A program made the position numbers and the translations under genes. Below, piece after piece: positions 12,180 to 24,972 of a DNA stretch of 64,000 nt. Origin of the DNA: Lithospermum erythrorhizon (lineage: Eukaryota > Streptophyta > Magnoliopsida > Boraginales > Boraginaceae). The stretch spans positions 186,001-250,000 of the forward strand of contig JADFUC010000749.1 of assembly GCA_019722365.1 (NCBI GenBank), given 5' to 3'. Positions within the stretch are counted from its first letter, which is position 1. Each line of letters starts with the position of its first letter. The notes beneath the pieces were generated by a model. The model saw only the letters and a program-made list of their open reading frames with translations, made no database searches and was not told where the DNA came from.

Positions 12180-15100
12180 CTAGCAAGATTGGAAATTCAA
12201 GAAAAGACCCAGCTTCTGTGAAAGGATCTCGCGTGTACCATAAGGAGGTTTGCTGCTACTTGTCCAATCCTTTTCGAGAAGTCCAGCTTTCTCACTGCTT
12301 AACATCTCAGCATGGAAGACGGAAACTATCTCATATATCGAAGTTCTCAAAGTGTCGGCCATCAAATATGCTTTTGCATACAGAGGGCTATCTCTTCTTT
12401 TCAGCCCATAATTCGTTGAATCTTTGCTTCCTGTGTTTACAGTTGCCCATTTCATACCTGCAGGGCCAATTAGATTTGGGGACTGCAAGTGTGTTTTCTT
12501 CCCCATCAAGGTTTCTACAGCAAGTAATGCAGACATTAATGTTGATATGACATCCGCAATACTACCAGAGAGCTGAGCTACCCCAAACCGATCCTCGTTA
12601 TGTGAATGTGCTGTTAATGATGATAGAGTTCTGGCACACCACACACACAGCTGCATAAGAATTGTGTAACCCGTTAGGATCACATACAAACTGATTTATG
12701 TCACTACATCCAAGAGTCCAAGAATATATGTGTGAATATTCAAGATAGGTCATTGAGTCAATTCATATAAAAGTGGAGAAAGTACACTTTTATTATGGTC
12801 AACTACAAGATGGGATTGTATTTTAATACAAACCTCCTTAAGAGTGTAAAACACAGTTTCTAAACTAGTCATATAACAAATCAAGGACACACTATCAGTA
12901 TAAATATGGCTATCCAGGATAAGCTAGAAAACATAATTAAAACCACTCCCCGCAGAAGTTATGTGTTACAAGATATCACACCCTTTTTCAAACACAAATA
13001 CATTATTTTTGCATGCAAAAGATAGAAAATACATTTACCAGACACACACGCATACATGGTCCTACAAACAGATCAATGGAGAAACACAGGAATTGACAAG
13101 GAAAAAAAACTAGTGTCTTTTGAGCCATCTTGTCCAGGGGCCAGGGATACTCATTAAATATGCTGATTGAATATAAGTAATGCCGAACTCATGGGATATT
13201 TCTACAATTATTCTATTACTCTGCTCCATCTTCAAAATTTCATCATTATCGAGTTCAATACTAAGATAACCAAACATAAATAAACAAAGAAGATGAAATG
13301 AAACATTACCTGGAAGTCATAAAAGGCTTCTACCATGCTCGAATCAGGAAGTCCTTCTCCAGATGAACGCAACTGATGAGACAAGTTATAAGAGTGATCA
13401 ACTGAAGAACTTTCTAGGCGTTCACTCAACTTCAGAGTAAGCTGCTCTATAGGCCTTATGCAGCTAGCTACAACTCTTTTGTAAGTTTCACCAGTTTCTT
13501 CAAAGAATGCAGCTCGACGCCATGTGTCAACATTCCTCTCACAAACCATACAAAGGTCAAGATGGGCAATATACTGCAGCAAGGATTTCTGAGTGCTCTC
13601 ATCCAAAACAGCTAAAAGAGGCTCACTTGGATTTGTTTCTGCAGCAGCAGATCCTTTTGGAGGTGCAAATACGAACCTCTTTGTATTAAGCACCTGAAAG
13701 AATCACATGGCAGGTTTAATTATTCAGTGAATGAATGTTATGGTGCTATACACACTACTGAGAAGACATAAGTTCTCCTCGATCTGAATTACTTTCAAAC
13801 TACTTTGTACAGAAATAGGTCGTTAACAGCTATACCTGATGCAAATTATGATTTAGTTCCCAACCAAGGAACACAATAAAACCCCCTATACCAAAAGCAA
13901 GTTGTTTCCAAATGAAGTTCTCGACTGCAGGTTGACTCCTCAAAACACTTGGTAGCATAAACACCAATAGAGATGAAAACAAATACCCAGCAGCAGAAAG
14001 CCGAAAGGCTTGCTGAAAGGCCAAAGGAAGACCCATCTTGAAGCTGAAATATGGAGGCCGCTGTTAACATGGGGAGATAAGTCAGCAACAAGACAAAAAG
14101 GGATATTTAGCCCAACTGAGCATGTAAAGATATGAAACAAATCCCTACAGTTGTAGTAACTTAAGTAAAGAAACAGCATATAAGCTCAAATAGACATTTA
14201 AAGAAAGAAATTAGGCTGTCTTGACGAGCCCTACCGAACTGAGCGAGGGGTTGGCTCGGCTTCAGCCCGAAGATCGAGGTTCGGTTCGGCTCGAGGAGTT
14301 CGAGCAGTCGGAGAAAAGTCGAGGATTCGGTCGGTTCGAAGAGTTCGGTCGAGCGTTGAGGATTCGGTTCAGTTCAGCCAAAGGAAAGAAGTCAATTTTA
14401 ATGACAAAATATGAAAAAATTACTTATAAATCTATATGGTTCGAGGCGAACCCGAATCTTGACTCGAGCTCGGGCGGGCCTAAAAAATGAGGTTCGAGCT
14501 TGGCTCGAACTTCACGTCGAACGAACTTTTCGGCGAGCTTCGGCCCGAATCGAGGCTCAGTGCTAGAGGCTGAGTGAGAGCCATATATTCCTACCTTTGA
14601 TCGTAACATCATACAAGCTACAGAATTACAAACTGTCAACCACGACACTATGTAAAGAATGTAAAGACAAATTGCATCAGAGTGCCTGAACCTAAAACCA
14701 TTACGAGAAGATTATTCGAAAAGTTCATTCAACCTGCCCTCTCTAAAACATGTCAATAAACAATCTCACCAACGCTTCTACTATAAGCCCGTCAAAATAT
14801 ATTTACCATCTTAGTTTCATAGAAGAACAATTCAGTGACAAAAATCAACTGCAATCATGAAAATACTACTATAAGCCCATCAAAATATATCTTCTTCCTT
14901 AGTTTCCTAGACGAACCATTCAGTGACAAAATCAACTGCAACCATGAAAATACTATACTACAACATTAAAATGTACTCTCTCCATTTTAATTTAACTGGA
15001 TTTTTTTATTCAGCAAAACTTCAATCTACTTTTGAAGCTATAATCTACTCAATTTGACTTTTTATTTATATCAAAATATCAATAAAATTATATAATACAT

Positions 15101-15979
15101 ACTACACACTTATGCACTATCATGTTGCACGTTAATAACAAAATATTTCAATAAGAGAAATTTATTGTCAAACTCGAGTACTTTTTATCGCTAAATCAAA
15201 CGCCCTGAAAACTAAAAAACAAATTCAACTAACAGTACCTGAACAATACACTACACAAAATATTAATAAAATTAGACAATATACACTACACACTTGAAAA
15301 TAACAAAATACACCTATTGATCAAGTTAATAACAAAATATTTAAATAAGACTACATTATCATCAACGTGAGTATTTTTTATCGCTAAGTCAAACCCCCGA
15401 AAAGTGGAAAACTAAAATAACAATAGTACCTGAACAATGGGGAATTGCAAAACCCATCTTCGTCTATAAACATAATGAAATGCATACAAAGCCCCACAAA
15501 CAAACCCCCTAAAAACAATTTCCCCAAACCCACCACATCACAACACAACGCCCAGCCACCCACCCCCACCACCCACCCTGGCCGATAAACCCCATCAAAA
15601 CCCTGACACGCGCCCCAACCTCCGGACTCAAATTCCGCAAATTCGATAAAAAAATAAACCGACCCACACACACCACAACATCAGACACCGAAGCTGAGGG
15701 TCGGAATTGCGGAGACGAAAGCGAGAAAATTAAAATTGAGAAGAGAATAAAGGAGAAGTGGAACGGGAAAAAAGTAATAAAAAATGAAAAACGAGAAATT
15801 GAGGAAAAAAGAAAAAGAAATAGTTTGAAGAAAATGAAAAGAAGAGTTGTTGGAATTGTTTGCCATATTAAGAAAGAGAGAAAACGATGTTTGATTATTT
15901 TGAGGTTGTTTGGTAATAATCCTCCGTTTTTTGATTTAAACAATGTTGTTTCGACGATTTGTGAGAAAGATGAAGACAT
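12180..15979 (-). CDS. NDC1: Nucleoporin NDC1 (transmembrane nuclear pore protein)
   Basis: NDC1 is a multi-pass membrane nucleoporin that anchors the nuclear pore complex in the nuclear envelope. Exons on the minus strand are 15979-15430, 14060-13836, 13693-13310 and 12650-12180. Exon 1 encodes the N-terminal membrane domain (FLSFLIWQTIPTTLLF followed by several hydrophobic segments). Exon 2 holds MGLPLAFQQAFRLSAAGYLF and FIWKQLAFGIGGFIVFLGWE. Exon 3 holds VLNTKRFVFAPPKGSAAAET and LDLCMVCERNVDTWRRAAFF. Exon 4 holds CARTLSSLTAHSHNEDRFG and ends KPPYGTREILSQKLGLFL. With one base removed the four exons total 542 residues, near the family length. The oddity is in exon 1: after WWVWGNC the frame meets TAG, but the family sequence (RGFVCGALYAFHYVYRRRW) continues one base out of phase at the five-A run 15511-15515. 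This is a real frameshift or an assembly error. Intron 1 is large and holds a GCTCGG-rich island. Confidence 0.88.
14221..14575. repeat. GCTCGG/TTCGG-rich island in NDC1 intron 1
   Basis: A GC-rich island made of degenerate short words (gctcgg, ttcgg, cgagg) in both orientations stands out from AT-rich intron sequence. It looks like a foldback insertion or an expanded simple repeat. A smaller island of the same word composition is at about 51225-51330. It matches no element that I can name. Confidence 0.5.
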
Positions 15980-16383
15980 TATTACTTTCTGCTAATCTAT
16001 GTTTAAGTAGTGGGGTGGGGGTTGAAGCGGCGAGTGGGGTTTTAGGTTTGATTTTGAAGGTTTTTGATTGGGAACAAGAGAGGAAGAAAGAAATTCAAAA
16101 TTGATGGAAAGGAAATAGAGGGGCATGGGAATTTTGAATTTTGGGTATATGGAGAGTAGTGATTGTGGATCCCTTAAAAATTAATAAAATAAAAAATGAT
16201 TTTCAAAATTTTATCTTATGGAGACAAAAAAGTGATAATATTATTATAATTGATATTTCGTAGAATAAAATGGGAGAGATAATGAATATTTATTATAAGG
16301 TAAATGTTAATAATGACAATGAAGAGAAGGATGAATTATTTTCTAAAAATATTCTAAATTATAGAGTATAATAGATAATTGGG

Positions 16384-16386
<3 letters not shown>
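15980..16386 (-). promoter_or_regulatory. Probable NDC1 promoter and 5' UTR
   Basis: This sequence directly upstream of the NDC1 ATG (minus strand) is AT-rich and has no coding signal. It is bounded by the long T tract at 16387. The assignment rests on position alone. Confidence 0.35.
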
Positions 16387-16459
<73 letters not shown>

Positions 16460-16472
16460 TTTTTTTTTTTTT
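16387..16472. repeat. Near-pure T tract: 72 T, one G, 13 T
   Basis: A run of 72 T is followed by G and 13 more T. On the minus strand it reads as a poly(A) tail placed after the sequence at 16473-16900, which suggests a retroposed copy in minus orientation. Run length is likely to be unreliable in any assembly. Confidence 0.85.
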
Positions 16473-16900
16473 AATAGATGTCAACGATTACGTTAAATGA
16501 TTAATCTGGTCTAATGGCTAAAGGAAAGGCGTAGCGTGAAGAGCAATGGTGAGAAAAAGCTTACTCTAGACTTTTCGCTTCTTGTAGGCTGAGCAGGGGC
16601 GCCGGTAGAGATAATGGCATCAAACTGCCCATTTCAGAGGCGGTTAATGGCAGCAGAGGTGGGATATTTTGATTCCATTATCAGTGAAGAGAGACTATAA
16701 AAATCGCTTACGCGTTGCATCGTTGTGTTGTATCCTATGTATTTGTAGTTGTATCCCTGTGCTTTAAGAATTGAGTTGTATATTGATAAATTATGTTTGT
16801 TACAAAATTCAATGGTCAATGTTCCATCTTTTCCCTTTTCTTGTTGATGAATTAAATATCCTTTATTGTTCATGCTGAAAGTTTTCATCATAGTGTGATT
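16473..16900 (-). other. Possible retroposed sequence ending in poly(A), unrecognised
   Basis: The minus strand has an open frame of 85 codons at 16891-16634 (it includes KGYLIHQQEKGKDGTLTI and KAQGYNYKYIGYN). About 160 bases of non-coding sequence follow, and then the poly(A)-like tract. That order (frame, trailer, tail) is what a retroposed transcript would show. I do not recognise the protein and saw no target-site duplication. It could also be unrelated DNA next to a simple repeat. Confidence 0.3.
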
Positions 16901-19551
16901 TTACATGGCCAATTTAATTTTTGAAGTAATTTGGTCTCAGTTAGGTAATTCAATTCAATTTTTTTTTTTGGTTAGATGTTTTAGCTGAAGGGGTAGCTTC
17001 AAATTTCTGGTTCTTGATAGGATCATGGAGTGTCTCCATTAATGGGGGTATTAAGTGTTGGGGAAATCGAGTATTTTTGGATTTTTTTTATAATTATGTC
17101 GGATTCTTGCTTCGATTATTTGTAACAATTCGTTTCTTTAGTTTTAGTTAAATAAGATTCACTATTAAAACTAAGTATTGAAATAAATAGTAATTGTAAA
17201 TTACTAAATGAAACTCACGATAATGTCTCCTTGGGTTATAATGGGTGCTTTAGATCTCGTGTATGTAGATATAATGTCGTAATGAATTGATTATATTATT
17301 ATCAATTTAATATTATCTGAGCGCATCATGCTGTATCTGATAGCGTTGATTTATATTAAAATGTATGGAATTAAATCGAGATGTTAAATTGGAGGAGTTG
17401 ATTGAAGCGGCGTGATACCCAATCGAGAATTTTTCGTTGATAATGTAAAAATATAAATTGAATAGCAGAATCGTCAATTCTTTATTTTAATTGACGATTT
17501 AACGGCGAGCATTAGTAGCTTTGTTAAGTTGCTACCGTTAGTAATAAGTTGAGTTACTTGGTTGCCGGTTAAATTTATTTATCAAGCGAGTCAATTTATT
17601 AATCGAAACAAAAATGGGTATATAAGGGAAAGATGAAATTGAAACTCTCAGCATTCATTTCATCCTGCTCCCCCAAGTATTTAATTTTGCCCACTCCTAC
17701 CGGCTTTGGGTTTTTAGTCCAGTTTTTCACTGAGTCTTGTCCGATTCTTCCGTAGATTAGCTGAGTCACGTCGGATTATTTCAGCCATTCTTGGTGTGGA
17801 ATTGCTTGGAGGCGTTCACGAGGTCTTTGAGGGATTTTATGGAGAAATTTGTGAGGAAGAGATTTGCTAACATCCGTGGCGTATTGTAAGAATCTTCTTT
17901 GTGATGTTAAATGCGATGTCCCATGAATTATATTATATATGTTTTCATAATTTGTTATTATCGTTTATTGATAAAGTTTCGTTTATTTTTTATTATGAGC
18001 AAGTTAGCGTAATTTAAACTTGATGGCGTCATGAGCATGTTTAAGTTGTATAATTTTTGATTACATTTTTATGTATAATTTGTTATATAAACACATTTTT
18101 TACATTGTTTTCATATTATATATTCTTGATCGTGATACGTGTTATGAAAATTGATTAAATGAATAAATATGTGTTTATCTGATTGTTCAAGTTCATCATA
18201 TTGTTAATTTGGTGATTTGAATTTAGATTTGTGTTCGTGAATTGAAGGGTTTTTAAAACATGTTTTGATTAAAATCTAAAAAGGGAGTATGGAGTACTTT
18301 GTCCAGTGTCCGCATGGTTTTACGAAGCGTTAAACGATTTAATTGTAGTGTTGGACCATGACCGCCGTGAGAACTTGGAAGATAAATTATTTGTGATTTC
18401 GAAGATTACCATCAGAGCATGTTGAATAGTGCCCAAGAACTGAAATGCCCGGATTCATGTGAAATCTTGGAGTAATGTGTTTTAATCTTGTCAAGCGTCA
18501 TACATAACGTAGGGATTATAATGCCATAAAGATTAAGTATCTTCTGAGTATAAATGGAAGCTGGAGTCTGATAGGGGATTCATCTGATCGAATAAATCGA
18601 TAGATTTACGGAATCTTGGGAAGTTAAAGGGGTGATCTTAGGTGACATATTCCAGATGTCTTATTAACTTGTCTATTAATGGAAGGCTGTTAAGGCGCAA
18701 TATTGAAGAAACCAGAGCCACGAGCTACAGCGATTCAGCAGAGAGAGAGTTGAGTACTACATTTGTCAGCTCACTCAGCCGAATCCCGGCCATCACGGGC
18801 TTATTTGTGAAAGCATCCACGAGGAGGCAACGTCAGAATCATCGAATCAAAGTCCCGCCTGGCGCATATCCGGGTCGAAGAAGGATCAAAAAGGGTCGTA
18901 GCCTTGATTGGCCGGCGTTATTAGTATTAGACTTCATTAAAGATGCTTCATTCCATATATCGTTTACCAAATATTATACAACACATAAAAATAATGTTGA
19001 GTTGAAATTTAAAGTCGTCGGCCAAAATTCAAAATTGGACGATATCTTTGAAATGAAGGGACTCTTTCATTTTATTGGGTTCGTATTGTACAGTAAGTGA
19101 CTTATATTATAAATATGGAAGTTGGAGGCATTCTATAACTATGATACTTACATTTTGGTGATTTATGCACAATATTGATTTAAGATCAAGCACTTGGATG
19201 GCCTAGGTTGAAGTAAAGCTTCCATTGAAATGCTACGTATTTTTTGTTACTGAGCTGCATATGTCAAATAAATGATTATTTCTTATCTGCTTCAAAATAA
19301 ACTACGGAGTAGATTGATACATCTATTTGTGAGGGTTGTTGAAAGTTTCTGTAGCAATGCATCACATCTTTTTTCTTTGTTACTTCTTGCCGAGCTGAAA
19401 ATATGATTGAACATATATGCAAAATCCCTGAAGGATATGAAACCTCGAGTGTGTAAGAGCTGAAAAGAGGCACATGTAAACCAGAAGCAAGCAGTCTGAC
19501 GATTGAGAGTTTAAAACACCTTAGTTGGTATGGTTTTGTTTTAGTCCCGTC
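16901..19551. other. Repeat-derived DNA, probably degraded LTR retrotransposon
   Basis: No conserved gene was recognised. The segment around 17620-17900 has the look of an LTR leader (tataaggg, then a pyrimidine-rich stretch). The open frame at 18642-19100 has no family resemblance. A copia reverse-transcriptase remnant follows at 19552, which supports a retrotransposon origin for part of this stretch. Confidence 0.35.
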
Positions 19552-19830
19552 ATGATGGCTGCCTTTTTTACTCTTACTAAGGGGATGTGTTTTCTTATTC
19601 TTGTAGTATATGTTGATGACATATTACTCACAGGGAACATGGAGGATGAAATGATTAAAGTCAAAAGCGCCTGCAGCTAGAAATTCTCGCATCAGATCTT
19701 GAGCAGCCCGATTTTCACAGGGGATAAGAAATACACAGAACAGATACAATGATGCATTTGTCCCAACAAAAGAAATACATATAGGATATTATCAAAGTTT
19801 ACATATGGCGCTAAGCCTACCATTTTACTC
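19552..19830 (+). mobile_element. Ty1-copia reverse transcriptase remnant
   Basis: The frame from 19552 reads FFTLTKGMCFLILVVYVDD followed by ILLTGN. This contains the YVDD catalytic box of the copia reverse transcriptase and the usual residues around it. After a stop near 19680 the similarity continues in another frame with the conserved motif equivalent to LSQxKYI at about 19757-19785. Stops and frame changes show that it is dead. No matching LTR pair was found. Confidence 0.72.
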
Positions 19831-20859
19831 CTCTGGTATTTGGAATATCTACAATTACGAATCACCGCTTTGATGATCTACTATCTGAGGAAGACTAGTA
19901 GGAAGGCTTTTAATATTTGAACCGCTGAGCCAGGATGTCACTTTAGCGTGTCGCCTCGGCCCGATTTGCATGCCGGGGCTCACTTACGAGGGCAAATTGG
20001 GCCTTGACATTCGTAGTGAAGTATCTTGACGGAACAATTTCGCGTAATTACCGCTGTCGCAGCGTAATAGTTATCGCTTTCTGAGTATTGGCATCTTGTG
20101 ATGCGGTGGGCGAAGTGCCCGTTACCGGTGATCGGTTTCCGCGGTATTGCATCTTAATAAGCGACTCTTTAGTTTTCATGGAAATCGAAGCGGAACTACC
20201 CGTCTCAAAAATCTTGGTGAAGCCCGGTACAGGGAATAACTGCTTGAACTGATGGATCGACTACATTCTCGAGGATATCAGCGACCCACGCCGTTTACGA
20301 AACTTCCTGGGCTGCGACAATCTATGATACACATCGTAGAATCAATCTTCCTGAAAGCGGCGTTGAGTTGGATTATTAAGCACCGTTCGAGGATAAATTT
20401 ACAAGGTGGGTTTATCGAGCCTTATCGTGTTCTTCCCGAGTCGACTCGTGATCTTTCACGAGTCATTGCGGCTCCTCTTGCCCTTGTTGTCCAAAGATGA
20501 ATTTTGGTTCCCTACGTTCATCTTGAGATGAAAGGTTAGCTATCTGCGGGTTTTGTAGGTTAAGGAGGGAGAAAGGAGCATTTGATCGAGCAATTTGGTG
20601 TGCGGCTCGAGGACTTAGGTGACTAGATTGAAGGGACACGCGTCGATTCTTTATTAGTTGTTATGTGTATATATAGAGCAATGATGTGTAAATTGAATGT
20701 AAATGAAAAATGATTATTTGCTGGCCCGATTTACTCTCTCGCCTCCCAGCCCGACAACAACAACGCCATCGTCATTTCATTTCGCCAAAACAAATGAACA
20801 CAAACATCCAATTTTAATGGCGATTCTCACAAACAAACAATAAACACAGTTTTATCGGC

Positions 20860-21780
20860 TGAGTATCGTAGCTCCTCGGTTGGGAAGTCGATAGCTACTG
20901 AAAGCGAAAATGGCAAATAATGAAAATGTTCCGCAAAATGCAAATGATCAAACAATTAGGGTAGATAATCCTCTGTATCTGCACGGTTCCGATCTCGCTC
21001 GAAGCTTGAGTCTGGTGGCCCGACTTGTTGACCGAGCATAATTACACTCCATGGAGCAGGTCAATGATGATCGCTTTGGAGGCGAGGGACAAATTGAGTT
21101 TTGTGAATGGAGAAAATCCGGAGCCAGAAGTAGATCATTATACGTATCGACAATGGAGAAAGGTGAATTCCACCCGTTATTTGGATTTTGAATGCTGCGA
21201 CTCCGAGTGGCGGAGAGGATATGTGTTTGCCGATAATGCGTGTGATTTATGGAGGGAAATTAAAGAGAGTTTTGGGAAAAGTAATGGCCCTAAAATTTAT
21301 GAATTGAGGAGGAAGATTTATGCAGTAGGCTGAGGAATGATTAATCGCGGGTTACTATATAACAAATTGAAGAGATTGTGGGATGAATTTAGGTGTATAA
21401 AGCTAATCCCAGGCGAGAATGGGGATGATGAAGTAAAAGGTGATCACGAGTTTAACATGAAATTGAATGATGAGTATGAAGAGGCCCGATCGAGGATCGG
21501 ATATTGTTACGATGGAACACGCCTTCACGATCTCACAAAGCCTACTCGATGATCACAAATGTGGAAAGCGAGAGGGCGTACCTGACTACATAAATGAATG
21601 TTGTGGAGAATATGTTTCAAGGCGGGCGTTAATACGCTCTGGGGGAAAGTCTTGATGGAGTAATTGAGTTTTGATAAACACGATAAAGTCGCACTTTGAA
21701 GTGTGATCATTGTGGGAAGAGAGGGCATTTGAAGAATTTGGATGTTTTTAAATTGAGGGGATATCCGGGCCCGGTGGCAC
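20860..21780 (+). mobile_element. Ty1-copia gag remnant with primer-binding-site-like sequence
   Basis: At 20864 the word gagtatcgtagctcc resembles the copia primer-binding region complementary to initiator tRNA-Met. The gag frame starts at 20910 (MANNENVPQ, then VDNPLYLHGSDLARSLSLV), shifts frame, and continues from 21025 as LTEHNYTPWSRSMMIALEAR and DKLSFVNG, the N-terminal gag pattern of plant copia elements. Further on at about 21697-21770, KCDHCGKRGHLKN and KLRGYP mark the zinc knuckle, with its last cysteine replaced. Several stops and frameshifts interrupt it. The element is inactive. Confidence 0.75.
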
Positions 21781-22239
21781 AGGGGCAAAGGACATGGATT
21801 TGAAGAGCAAGGGAAAGTTTGTGGCAAATCAGGTGTTCATGGAGGAGGATCGAGGCGCCCACGTGAGGTGGCATGATGTCATGATGGCCAGAGAGAACTT
21901 TGGTGAGGACAATCCCCTAGCCTTGAATCAAGGCATGAATCTGAGATGAGCATAGCACGAGGTGTTGCTGAAATAACTTTGGCGAATGCTGTCCCCAGGA
22001 GAGGTGTTCACGAGAAAGAAAGATGCAATGCCATTTGGAAAAATCGAGGGTAATGTTTGCGATGCTTCTTGGCGGCTGGATTTCTACAGTTCGGGTGCTA
22101 CTTAAGGGTTGTGATTCTGGATAATTGATCTTGATGCGTCAACGCTATATATCACAGTTCTATGAAACATTTAAAGTCTAGCGTGCTGAAGCATAGGTTT
22201 GTTTACTGATAATACCCATTTAGCTTGTTCATTTCAGTG

Positions 22240-22581
22240 TAGCATTCGTCTATTTGATACATTACGACGAAGGTTGTTTATATGTGCAGTTTTTATCTGA
22301 CGATGTATGCATCCGATAAACTAGCAAAAGAGTCTAACATACGATGCGTGTTTGATTCGAGTGTTGCGTTAAAGGACTTTAAAACCAGTAAAGTCCTTGC
22401 TGTTGCCAAGGAAGCAAATGGTTTGTATATACTTGATTCAAGCTCTCTATCTTTTCATGTAAATAACACAAATAAAATGCCAGGAATTGATGTCAAACAG
22501 GTTGAGCCTTCCATTGTAAATAGTCTTGTTACTGGCTTTGATAGTACGCATGGCACCGGTGGGCCATCCATCGTGTTGTAA
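22240..22581 (+). mobile_element. Ty1-copia protease/pre-integrase remnant
   Basis: The open frame at 22282-22581 contains LAKESNIRCVFDSS and ALKDFKTSKVLAVAKEANG followed by LYILD, which is the usual pattern of the region between copia protease and integrase (GAG-pre-integrase). It lies about 470 bases after the gag zinc knuckle, in the right order and strand, so it is probably part of the same decayed element. Integrase and reverse transcriptase do not follow. Confidence 0.6.
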
Positions 22582-24972
22582 TCAAGCATATGATGAAAGT
22601 TAGTGATTCTCAGATTGGCAATGTCTCACGATTTATGATAAATATGTAACACTAACAGAAATACAAATGTATTTTTACGTGATGACCTTATTGCACTATG
22701 TGCTCAAGAGCACAAATTCGGTTTTCTTAATGAGATAGTTCTCCCACCATTCAAGCTATTCGAGATCAGTGCCACGACTGGTGTTGAGTGCCAATGGATA
22801 GCTAAATGTATGAATATAATCGGTTAGAAGGAGAGCAATTGTATAATCTCTGTATAGTGTATCTTACGTTGCTTTAGATGTATTAGGACTGATCTACACT
22901 GTAAAGTTTTGTCTAATTTCTAATGCATTTAATGATTAAATTTTGCATAGTTTGAATCTAATTGTACTAACACATAAAACCCCAGGATCTCATCCACTAT
23001 CACTTCATTCACTTAATAGGTTCTTTAAGTTGTATCATGTATGGCATTACATATTGAAAGATCAAAGTTATGTGTTTTACTAATTCACTAAACGAGATTT
23101 TTTATTTGAGGAATTACTATATTTCTGGTGTGGAGTAGTATGTTGCACGTTAATAAAAAAATATTTCAAACAAAGTTAATTGGAATGGAGTAGTACAGTA
23201 TGAAATATGGTGGCTCAACTAAATAATTTATTATGGGATCATTGGTTTAGTTTATTTGAAAGGTTGAAATGTTTTAAAAGTTTAGGTGATTATTTGAAAT
23301 GTTTATATGTTTATTTGAAATATTTTCGTAATTTGAAGTCTTTTTATATAAAATTTAGCGCTAAAATGTTCGGCGTCTAAATGAGGCGTCTCCGAAATAT
23401 CAAAGAAATGCAAAATAGTATTTTCTTTTAAATGAAAGCTTACTTCAAAAGCGATGCAGCTTTACAAATGGAGGGGTTAAAATAATATTTTACACCTCAA
23501 ACTTTTTACTATTGAGTGTGACTTTATGTAAAATGCTATGATATTTGGAGGATAGTGTGGGTGTCAATGCAATTATATGAAAATTGACTTTTTACTGCCA
23601 TTAGCACTGTGGGTTTGACTTTTAGTGAGAGGAGTGAAAACCCCTTTCCCACATCTTTAAACTCAGCTTCCTCCTCATCGAAGATAATCAATAAGGTACA
23701 TCTCATCTCAATTCAATTGTCCCAAATCGATTCCCTATTTTCCAATTTTATTTTATTTATACTTTTAGGTTTTTTAACTCGATTTCCATATGACTTAGTT
23801 TTAATTTAATTTTAAACATTTCAGATTAATATCATGACAACGTGTCTTAAATTTATTTAAAGGGCAATTTTAAATACAAAATAAAGACATCATCAGTGTC
23901 CTACTTACAATCATAATAGATTGTGTAGTTTTATTTTGACCTAATTAGCCAACTTCTGACAGCCAAATTACATTCATGTATCTTTGGTTAAATAAAATTA
24001 TTATCGTATAAATAGTAAAGTGGCCTTGACCGATGTTTCTCAAAGAGTCTCCCTTTAAGCGGGGAGGCAGGTGGGAAGGGGCGGGGTCAGATGGGATCTG
24101 GCAATATACCGGCCGGGAATAGTAAATTACGAGCGTATCTGAAAAATATTCAGGTCAAAATTTTAAAAGGCGACATCGAATTTCAAAAGTTGAAAAACTT
24201 TTTTGGGATAAAGGGAATATTATTGTAGTAGTCTAATCTGGTAAGTTATGATATTGTGGTTGAAGGTGGATGTCCTTGCTTTTGAAAATGTAGGAACAAA
24301 CTAGCATTCGGGTGGAAGAGATTCCCCCTATTTTCCGGAAATACTCATTCTTTGAATGAGTTTTGTTTCGGCTTTTAGCATAAATTATATTTAGCCTACA
24401 CATTGTCGGAACAGTCATTGTTAAGAGAAAATAACTTCGGAACTTGCCTCCTTTGTCTCATTTACTTTTTATTTTCTTTGTTTATGGGGAGAGGCCGAAA
24501 TAGGTCATACTTTTCCATATCCATGGGGTGCATCATCAGCGAAATCTTGTGTTGCTGGATTGACATGATTTGGAGAGTTAAAGCATAGTATGATATGTTT
24601 TCAAGATTAATACTATTGATGAGAATGTGTGAATTGTAACCATCGCAATGATTAGTTATGCATCAGATGTTAAACGAGCTTGTAGGTTTTCGTAGTAGGT
24701 TGTAGTAGATTGGGGTTACCTATATGCTTGGTTCAAGTTTCATTTTGGTTTGATACTATGAACTGCTTCATAGATCATAATGGTTGTGTATGCAGTGATC
24801 AGAGAGTGATGCATAAATTATTAGTAGGATCATAGTGAAGCATGTATGTATTGATAGAATTCTATTGTCCTACATTTACTTTAGTACATTGCCACTGCTC
24901 TTGGTCATCATTGTACAGTTTGCTTCATGTAACTTGTGAGTTTCGACTTTCGTAGAGTTTATTGGGGTCTTC
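22582..24972 (+). promoter_or_regulatory. Intergenic and probable 5' leader with intron of ATP synthase g
   Basis: 22600-23580 shows no coding. Around 23620-23695 a pyrimidine-rich segment ends in aataag followed by gtacatc, and tttcgtag precedes the short leader before the ATG at 24973. This would fit a 5' UTR exon and an intron of about 1.26 kb, but only transcript data could confirm it. A short GC-rich patch at 24050-24120 lies within that putative intron. Confidence 0.35.

Noticed and set aside
15384..15671. Minus-strand open frame overlapping NDC1 exon 1
   Set aside because: It is a shadow frame of NDC1 exon 1; the family sequence is read in the other frames on each side of the frameshift.
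16500..16560. tRNA-derived SINE start suggested by an A-box-like word (tggtctaatgg)
   Set aside because: No B box at the expected distance, and the T tract is on the wrong side for a plus-strand SINE.
18642..19100. 152-codon frame as a gene
   Set aside because: No recognisable family, no splice context, and it lies in retrotransposon-derived DNA.
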